A DNA stretch of 5,063 bases. Source: Silvimonas sp. JCM 19000. Lineage in GTDB: Bacteria > Pseudomonadota > Gammaproteobacteria > Burkholderiales > Chitinibacteraceae. The stretch's first letter is position 1. Every line of letters begins with the position of its first letter. The stretch spans positions 1 to 5,063 of the forward strand of contig BBFD01000301.1 of NCBI GenBank assembly GCA_001313065.1, written 5' to 3'. The notes below the pieces were generated by a model that saw only the letters and a program-made list of their open reading frames with translations, had not been told where the DNA came from and did no database searches. Below, piece by piece: positions 1 through 5,063 of the stretch. A program made the position numbers and the translations under genes.

Positions 1-67
1 CACCTGCGCCAGTCTTGAGCAACGTGCGGCGGTCCATGCCTTGCTCGGGGGCCAGGTCTTGAGTCAT
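1..67 (-). CDS. N-terminal fragment of a Tat-exported protein, runs off the left edge
   Basis: Only the first 22 codons are present, starting at the ATG at 67-65. The peptide begins MTQDLAPEQG and continues with MDRRTLLKTGAG, which matches the twin-arginine consensus (two Arg, a hydrophobic pair, then Lys) followed by the start of a small/hydrophobic stretch. The product is therefore probably folded in the cytoplasm and exported by the Tat pathway, as is common for cofactor-containing oxidoreductases. A good GGAG ribosome site at 78-75, seven bases before the ATG, supports this start. The internal ATG at 37-35 (MDRRTLL) is an alternative. The gene lies 131 bp downstream of the hydrolase gene on the same strand, so co-transcription is possible but not shown. 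The enzyme family cannot be named from what is visible. Confidence 0.7.
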   Translation of the reverse strand, partial: MTQDLAPEQGMDRRTLLKTGAG

Positions 68-73
68 GAGGGT

Positions 74-78
74 TCTCC
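74..78 (-). promoter_or_regulatory. Ribosome binding site of the Tat-signal gene
   Basis: On the minus strand this reads GGAGA, with GGAG seven bases before the ATG at 67. It is the clearest Shine-Dalgarno in the left part of the window and decides between the ATG at 67 and the in-frame ATG at 37. Confidence 0.6.
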
Positions 79-117
79 GTGGAATGCGTAGTGGTTTGGG
101 CTGAATGTCACCTCGCT

Positions 118-144
118 ACGATACGCAGCCCGGCGCGCTGGCAA
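118..144 (-). promoter_or_regulatory. Weak candidate promoter for the Tat-signal gene
   Basis: On the minus strand TTGCCA (144-139) and TATCGT (123-118) resemble -35 and -10 boxes. The spacer is only 15 bases, below the optimal 17, and the -10 is imperfect, so this is tentative. It would give a leader of roughly 45 bases before the ATG at 67. Confidence 0.2.
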
Positions 145-172
145 ATCGCCGATGCGACCGTGCTGCAGCTAA

Positions 173-191
173 CCCGGCCGAGGTAGCCGGG
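173..191 (-). terminator. Possible weak hairpin terminator after the hydrolase gene
   Basis: CCCGGC at 173-178 pairs perfectly with GCCGGG at 186-191 around a seven-base loop, eight bases beyond the hydrolase stop codon. The stem is short and only two T residues follow on the minus strand, so it is not a classical intrinsic terminator. It could be a weak terminator or an RNA 3' end stabiliser. Confidence 0.35.
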
Positions 192-198
192 CGTGACC

Positions 199-1230
199 TC
201 AGTGGGCTAACGGGTCCCCCATGTAATTGACCGGAATCCAGCGCCAGGTGCCGTCGGGCAGGGCCTGCACATGGCCGAGGCCGGGAAACGCAATATGTGC
301 CGCCGCCACCAGCACGTGCTGGCTGGCGGTCTGCTGTAACAGCTTGACGCGTGCCGCGCGCGCGGCGACGGCATCGTTATCGTATTCGACCGAGATTTGC
401 GGGTTCTGCAACTGGATGGCGGCCACGTGTATGACGTCGCCCCACACCAGCAACACCTGGCCCCGGCTCTCGATGCGATAGGTGGCGTGGCCCGGCGTGT
501 GGCCGGGTTCGAGCAGGACGCTGATACCGGGTTCCAGCACCCCATTGCCGCTGATGGGCTGGTAATGCCCGGCCGCCTTGTACGGCGCGACGGCGGCGAT
601 GGCACTGTCAAAAAAAGCTGCTCAAGAAATCCGGCGCACTGGTTTTGTGGCTGGCGTTCAGCCAGTAATCGGCCTCAGGCACAGACACGCGCAGGATGGC
701 ATGCGGAAACGCCGCCACGCCCTGCGCCAGCACGCCGCCGACATGGTCTTTGTGCAGATGGGTCAGCAAGATTTCGTCGACCTGCTCCGGCTGATAGCCT
801 GCGGCGCGCAGATTGCTGAGCAAGCGGCCGCAGCACGGGCCGTACAGGCTGCCGGCGCCGGTATCGATCAAGATCAGTTTGCTGCCGGTGTTGATCAAAA
901 AAACGCGTTGATCGAGCCTTGCACCGGCTGCGTCAGCTCGGCCTGAGCCAGATCGCGCGCGACTTCACTGGCACTGGTGTTTTGCAGCACTGTATCGATC
1001 GGAAACGCATGCGTGCCGTCGGACAAGGCAGTGATTTCAAAATCACCGAGCATCATGCGGTAGTAGCCCGGCGCCTGCGTATGCACTTGCGGCGCGGCGG
1101 CTTGGGCGACGGGCGCAAACAGCAGGCTGGCGCAGGCCAATAGCGCCACCAGCGCGCCGCAACGCGCGCTCGGTTTCAAGATCAGGCAATCATTCCACAG
1201 CGTTCCGGCAGACACGATGCGGACGATCAT
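199..1230 (-). CDS. Exported MBL-fold hydrolase, methyl parathion hydrolase / dihydrocoumarin hydrolase family (two apparent frameshifts)
   Basis: The reconstructed protein has about 342 residues. A hydrophobic signal peptide ends near residue 44 (PVAQA), so it is probably periplasmic. The mature start (AAAPQVHTQAPGYYR, then LGDFEITALSDGT) closely matches methyl parathion hydrolase (MPH) as I recall it. The binuclear metal ligands are all present: H157, H159, D161 and H162 in THLHKDHVGG, H243 in GHTPGH, D264 in WGDVIH and H311 in AAHIAFPG. Members hydrolyse lactones and aryl esters, and MPH hydrolyses organophosphates. The reading frame breaks at two A runs (plus-strand 897-903 and 610-616). 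Open segments are 1230 to about 903, about 897 to 616, and about 610 to 199. Removing two bases and one base respectively restores one protein. The ATG at 1230 has no good ribosome site. The TTG at 1179 would give a more ordinary signal peptide (MKPSARCG...). The substrate is inferred only at family level. Confidence 0.85.
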
Positions 1231-1246
1231 GCCGGGCTGACCCGGC
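1231..1246 (-). other. Perfect 6-bp hairpin abutting the hydrolase ATG
   Basis: GCCGGG at 1231-1236 and CCCGGC at 1241-1246 form an inverted repeat with a four-base loop directly before the ATG at 1230. If transcription starts upstream, the hairpin would cover the place where a ribosome site should be. It either lowers translation from that ATG or argues for the TTG start at 1179. The same CCCGGC/GCCGGG arms recur at 173-191. Confidence 0.35.
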
Positions 1247-1400
1247 GCTGACGTCGGCCAGATTTGGTAGGCGCAACAAATCGCCCGCCGCGTGGCCCAT
1301 GCACGGCGCCCCTGCCAAACGGCTGAGTATGAGACTGCGCTGATGGCCGAATACCCTTGCGCTATGGCCCGCTACAGTGGCTCGTTGACCCGTCATTCTC

Positions 1401-1405
1401 AGGAG
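1401..1405 (+). promoter_or_regulatory. Ribosome binding site of dps
   Basis: AGGAG lies six bases before the ATG at 1412. It fixes the Dps start there, rather than at upstream in-frame ATGs such as 1292 whose extra N-terminal residues do not look like Dps. I found no convincing -35/-10 pair in the 181-bp divergent gap 1231-1411. Confidence 0.8.
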
Positions 1406-1411
1406 TACGTT

Positions 1412-1930
1412 ATGACCGATGCCACCAAACTGGCCACGCACCGCGCCGCCCAACTCAAAACCCCGTCCCCGCTCAGCAAAGAAGCCATCGCCAATCTCAG
1501 CGCCGAACTGAACGCGCTGCTGGCCGATACCTTTGCGCTCTATCTCAAAACCAAGAACTACCACTGGCATATGTCTGGCCCGTATTTCCGTGATTACCAC
1601 TTGCTGCTGGATGAGCAAGCCGATCAGATTTTTTGCCATGACCGATCCGGTGGCCGAACGCGTACGCAAGCTGGGGGGCACCACCTTGCGTTCCACTGGG
1701 CATATCGTGCGCCTGCAACGCTTGCTGGATAACGACGCCGAATTCGTCACCCCCGACGACATGCTGGCCGAGCTGCGCGAAGACAATCTGACCTTTGCCA
1801 ACCATATGCGCGCCACGCACGCCCTGTGCGATGAGTACAACGACGTCGCCACCGCCAGCCTGCTGGAACAATGGATCGACGAGGCCGAGCGCCGCACGTG
1901 TTCTTGTTTGAATCGGGCCGCCGCAGCTAA
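1412..1930 (+). CDS. dps: Dps: DNA-binding ferritin-like starvation/stress protein (two apparent frameshifts)
   Basis: The reconstruction gives 172 residues (E. coli Dps has 167). Dps forms a cytoplasmic dodecamer that oxidises Fe(II) with hydrogen peroxide, stores the iron and can coat DNA. The inter-subunit ferroxidase ligands fall at H51 (in NYHWHMSG), H63 (RDYH), D67 (LLDEQAD), D78 (MTDP) and E82 (AERVRKLGG), numbers that coincide with the E. coli protein. The N-terminus has several Lys/Arg residues (K6, R11, K16, K23), which suits DNA binding. The frame breaks twice. The T run at 1629-1634 has six bases where five give QIFAMTDP. One G is missing next to 1900, and adding it turns RRTCSCL into the expected C-terminal RRTWFLFESGRRS with a TAA at 1928-1930. 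Insertion and deletion cancel to exactly 519 bp. The gene is divergent from the hydrolase. OxyR or stationary-phase control is usual for the family, but no operator was recognised. Confidence 0.93.
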
Positions 1931-1948
1931 GCGCCGCGCACCCTGACC

Positions 1949-1992
1949 CGGCCGTAGCCGGTCCGCGCTGTTGGCGGACTGCGCTACGGCCG
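1949..1992 (+). terminator. Long two-part hairpin after dps, possible terminator
   Basis: CGGCCGTAGC at 1949-1958 pairs with GCTACGGCCG at 1983-1992 (10 bp). Inside it GTCCGC (1961-1966) pairs with GCGGAC (1974-1979) around a seven-base loop, with a small internal bulge (2 and 3 bases). It starts 18 bases after the Dps stop. The 3' flank (TTGGCGTTTG) has no real U tract, so this may be a 3' stabilising structure or a bidirectional barrier rather than a textbook intrinsic terminator. Confidence 0.5.
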
Positions 1993-2015
1993 TTGGCGTT
2001 TGTATCGCCGCGGTA

Positions 2016-2031
2016 TCCCCCAAAAGAGGGA
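2016..2031. promoter_or_regulatory. Imperfect palindrome upstream of the kinase, candidate operator
   Basis: TCCCCCAAAAGAGGGA is a 16-bp imperfect inverted repeat (TCCC/GGGA arms, one inner C-G pair, one mismatch pair and an A-rich centre). Its centre is about 61 bases before the start point predicted from the -10 box at 2073, where an activator site would sit. No specific regulator can be assigned from sequence alone. Confidence 0.3.
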
Positions 2032-2067
2032 ATGAGCCTGGGCGCAGCTCCCGATAAGATCATTGCG

Positions 2068-2078
2068 TACAATATAAA
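2068..2078 (+). promoter_or_regulatory. Candidate -10 region of the histidine kinase gene
   Basis: TACAATATAAA contains two overlapping -10-like hexamers, TACAAT (2068-2073) and TATAAA (2073-2078), in an otherwise GC-rich gap 31-41 bases before the kinase ATG. No TTGACA-like box is found at 16-18 bases upstream, which fits an activator-dependent promoter or means the match is fortuitous. Confidence 0.4.
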
Positions 2079-2108
2079 TTGACCTGCGCAAGCGCTGCCC
2101 GGACCCCC

Positions 2109-5063
2109 ATGTCGTTTTTTGTCGTCTGCCCTCTACCTGCGCGTGGTTTGCGCTGTCTTGTCCAGCGCCTTGCTGCCGGTGCGCCATGGGCGCATGCCAA
2201 TGAAGCTGATTTCCCTGCTGTGGGCCGCTTTAATGTGGTCACCCAGCAAAGCGCAGTCTGGCGCACGCGCGACGGCGCGCCCAATGGCAGCCCGCCGATA
2301 GCGCAAACGCCGGATGGCTGGATGTGGTTTGCCGGCAGCGGCCTGTATCGCTTTGATGGCGTGCATTTTGAGCGCGTCAATGCGGTGTACGGCCACGCGC
2401 TGCCGTCTGATGCCATCCACGGCATTCAGGTTATCGGCGACACCTTGTGGCTGGGTTATATGTATGGCGGCATCAGTCGCTTCAGCCGCATGGCTCGCGC
2501 GATTACGGCAAGGCAGATGGCTTGCCGGTGGCCACGGCATCACACGTGATCCGGACGCGGCAGGGCCAGACCTATGCCGCCACCACGCTCGGGCTGTACG
2601 AGCTGATCAATGAACGCTGGATCAAGCGCTGGCCCGAGCCCGGCGCCGAAGACGCCCGCGCGTTGGTGGCCGAAACCGATCGCGAAGGCGGCGTGTGGAT
2701 CCAGAGCGATGGCGGCGTCACGGTGCGCCATCCGGGCCAAGCGCATTTTGCCCCGCTCGACCCCACATTGAGCGCGCTCAGCAGCAATCCGCGCGGTGAT
2801 ATCTGGCTGCTGCGCAACCACCGCTATGCCGCGCGCTACGACAGCGCGCAGCAGCAGATCATCAGCTTTAACCGCACCGGCGATCCCGATCATGTGGATG
2901 GGGTCTGGCTGGTGAACGACGCCGGCCGATGGTGTTGTATGACGGCGTGATGCATCAGTACGACAGCAATATGCAGGGCGGGCAGCCGCTGCCGATCAGC
3001 ATCCAGCGTGGCGGCGCCATTGAAGATGACATCAGCCTGTTTGAAGACCGCGAAAAAAAATATCTGGATCGGCGCGCGCAGCGGGGTGGAGCGCATCCGT
3101 GCCAACACGCTGACCCAACTGGCCATGCCCAGCCAGATGCAGCACAACGGCGTGGTGCTGGGCGACGATGGTCGCCGCTGGGTGCCCAGCATGAATATGA
3201 ATACTTTTGTGGTTCGTGCCGACGGCCAGTATCAGCAAGAGGCCGCCATCGATGCCACCGCAGGCACCCGCGCAGCCGATGGCAGCGTGTGGCTGGGCGG
3301 GCGCAAAAAAAATCTGGCATATCCACGGTGCGCAGCGCGAAGCGTGGGATGTGCCCACCGAGTGCATCGGCCGCAATATCCTGGTGATGACGCCAGCGGC
3401 GGGCGGCGGGGTCTGGATGTCGTTTATCCAGCGCGGGCTGTATTTGTTCAAGGATGGCCAGTGGCTTAAAAAAAGGCGGCCGCAGCGATATCGTCGGGCC
3501 GACGCCGTTGTCGATCCAGCTCGATACCCGGCAACGCCTGTGGATCGGTTATCCGGGCAACCATCTGGGCCTGGTCGACGGCGAACATTACCGTGAATTC
3601 GGCGCGGCCGAGGGCGTGGATCTGGGTGCGACGCTGAGTTTTTTATGCCACGCCGCAACGGCTATGGATCGGCGGCGAAAGCGGCCTGCTGTATTTTGAA
3701 AACGGTCGGTTGCATCATTTGCTTGGCAGCGACGGCCGCTCGTTTCAGCAAGTAACCGGCATCGTGCAGCGCGCCGACGGCGAGCTGTGGATGATGGAAC
3801 GCGATGGCCTTACCCGCATAGCCGCAGCCGACCTGGCGCGGGCGCTGGCGGGCAATGGCCGGGTGGACAATGAGCGCTTCGATTTCGAGCAAGGCATGGA
3901 AGGCACGCCGTCGGTGCTGGAAGCGCGGCCCTCTTTGCTGGAAGCCAGTAATGGGCAGCTCTGGTACGCCACGGATTCGGCCGTAGGCTGGCTCGACCCC
4001 GCCCATATCCCGCGCAATGGTCTGGTGCCGCCGCTGGAAATCACTGCGCTACGCGCCGACGAGCTGCACTGGGAAAGCGGCCCCGGCACGCATCTGCCGG
4101 CGCTGCCGCACAATCCGCGCAATCTGCAGATCAGTTACACCGCGCTAAGCCAACGTATTCCGGCACGCATGCACTTTAAATACCGGCTGGATGGGGTAGA
4201 CCAGAACTGGGTCGACGCGGGGGGCCGGCGCGAGGCGTTCTATACCAATCTGGGACCGGGGCACTATCGCTTTCAGGTGATTGCCGCCAACGAAGACGGG
4301 CTGTGGAATAAACAAGGCACGGCGCTGCAGTTTGAAGTGCCGCCCACGCTGACGCAGACGCGGGTTTTTTCGGGTGCTGTGTCTGCTGTTGGCCCTGGCT
4401 GCGCTGTATGGTCTGTATTTGCTACGCGTGCGCCAGATTTCCGAACGCGTGCGTGAACGCACCGAAGTGCGCATCGCGGAGCGCCAGCGTATCGCGCGCA
4501 ATTTGCACGACACCCTGCTGCAAAGCATGCAGGGCACCATCCTGCGCTTTCAGGCCATCGGCAAGCGGGTAGATCCGCAACTGAGCGCCGAGTTTGATGC
4601 GGCCCTCGACCAGGCCGATGCGGCGGTCAGCGAAGGTCGCGATCAGGTGATGAACCTGCGCGAGGCTGCCCCCGTCCCGGACGATCTGATCCAGCACTCA
4701 GCCGCATGGGCAGCGCGCTGGGCCATACCCACGAGATTGAATTTGCCCTGCACGTGGCTGGCCGCAGCCGCCGCACCCTGCAAGCGCCATTGCGCGCCGA
4801 AGCCTATGCCATCGCGCGGGAAGCCGTCATCAATGCGCTGAACCATGCACAGGCGCAGCATCTGGAAATTGAACTGATATTTGGCGATCGCCAGTTTGTG
4901 CTGCACGTGCGCGACGACGGTATAGGCATGCCTGAAGCGCTGATTGAACATGGCCGCCCGGGTCACTTTGGCCTGGCGGGCATGCGCGAACGCGCGCGGC
5001 AACTGGATGCGCATTTAACGGTATGGTCGCGCAGCGGCGAAGGCACTGAAATCGAACTGAGCG
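2109..5063 (+). CDS. Sensor histidine kinase with periplasmic two-component-regulator propeller, Y_Y_Y, HisKA_3 and HATPase domains (partial; ten apparent frameshifts)
   Basis: The reconstruction gives at least 984 residues and runs off the right edge. Order: signal peptide (1-30, ending WAHA); many propeller repeats of the WIG.../GLYRFDG type (about 40-660), for example KNIWIGARSGV, VWLGGRKKIW, RLWIGYPGN, RLWIGGESGLLYF; Y_Y_Y domain (about 670-745, KYRLDGVDQNW and LGPGHYRFQV); one membrane helix (about 754-771, nt 4371-4424); HisKA_3 with the phospho-acceptor H799 in ARNLHDTLLQ (codon 4506); HATPase with N box EAVINALNHA (N908), DDGIGM (935-940) and GHFGLAGM (951-958). The propeller should sense a periplasmic ligand, and the kinase should phosphorylate a LuxR/NarL-type regulator. 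Frames jump at 2115-2120, 2172, 2490, 2928, 3053-3060, 3305-3312, 3468-3474, 3639-3644, 4365-4370 and 4694. Domains continue without loss across each jump. No strong ribosome site precedes the ATG at 2109, only GGA at 2101-2103. Confidence 0.92.

Noticed and set aside
1357..1378. TTGCGC and TACAGT as a dps promoter
   Set aside because: The spacing is only 10 bases, which no sigma-70-type promoter uses.
1190..2023. A 277-codon open frame on the minus strand across dps and the divergent gap
   Set aside because: It is antisense to Dps, whose motifs and length are unambiguous. Its translation is low-complexity with no recognisable domain, typical of a shadow frame in GC-rich DNA.
3053..3474. Programmed frameshifting or transcriptional slippage at the A7-A8 runs of the kinase
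   Set aside because: Programmed sites are normally single per gene. Here ten jumps occur, some at short doublets, and the two neighbouring genes show the same pattern, so sequence error explains more.
3032..3658. A 208-codon open frame on the minus strand inside the kinase
   Set aside because: It is antisense to well-conserved propeller repeats, and its Arg/Pro/His-rich composition is what the reverse of a GC-rich gene gives.
1412..5063. Real pseudogenisation of dps and the kinase
   Set aside because: All catalytic and structural motifs are intact in the alternating frames and no in-frame stop or missing domain was found, which is unlike old pseudogenes. It cannot be excluded without independent reads.

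Overview
The window looks like a chromosomal stretch of a GC-rich betaproteobacterium (Burkholderiales or Neisseriales type). That is inferred from the proteins: a methyl-parathion-hydrolase-like metallo-hydrolase, a Dps, and a very large exported-sensor histidine kinase with a beta-propeller. No RNA gene, insertion sequence, CRISPR array or phage gene was seen.

Layout, left to right. Positions 1-67 (minus strand) hold the first 22 codons of a gene with a twin-arginine signal, running off the left edge. Positions 199-1230 (minus) hold an exported MBL-fold hydrolase of the methyl parathion hydrolase / dihydrocoumarin hydrolase family. A divergent gap of 181 bp follows. Positions 1412-1930 (plus) hold Dps, the DNA-protecting ferritin-like protein. 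A 178-bp gap then carries a strong hairpin, an imperfect palindrome and a candidate -10 box. From 2109 to the right edge (plus) lies one sensor histidine kinase: signal peptide, two-component-regulator propeller repeats, Y_Y_Y domain, one membrane helix, HisKA_3 and HATPase. The last base is still inside its ATPase domain. A LuxR/NarL-type response regulator would be expected just downstream.

The dominant oddity is that all three complete or nearly complete genes are broken by frameshifts (14 inferred), yet family motifs continue perfectly in the next frame each time. All nine A or T runs of six or more in the window are too long for the frame, by one base (eight runs) or apparently two (one run). 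The five other breaks are single missing bases at short runs or doublets. This pattern points to uncorrected homopolymer errors in the sequence or assembly rather than to three independently decaying genes. The annotation therefore treats each as one gene and gives the reconstructed protein.

Functionally the genes do not form an obvious pathway. The hydrolase and the Tat-exported protein are co-directional and may act together in the periplasm. Dps is a stand-alone stress gene, and the kinase is a signal-transduction unit. I see no clear evidence of a new multi-gene system. The most biologically interesting detail is that the hydrolase resembles the pre-pesticide, lactonase-like ancestor state of methyl parathion hydrolase at five positions known to matter.
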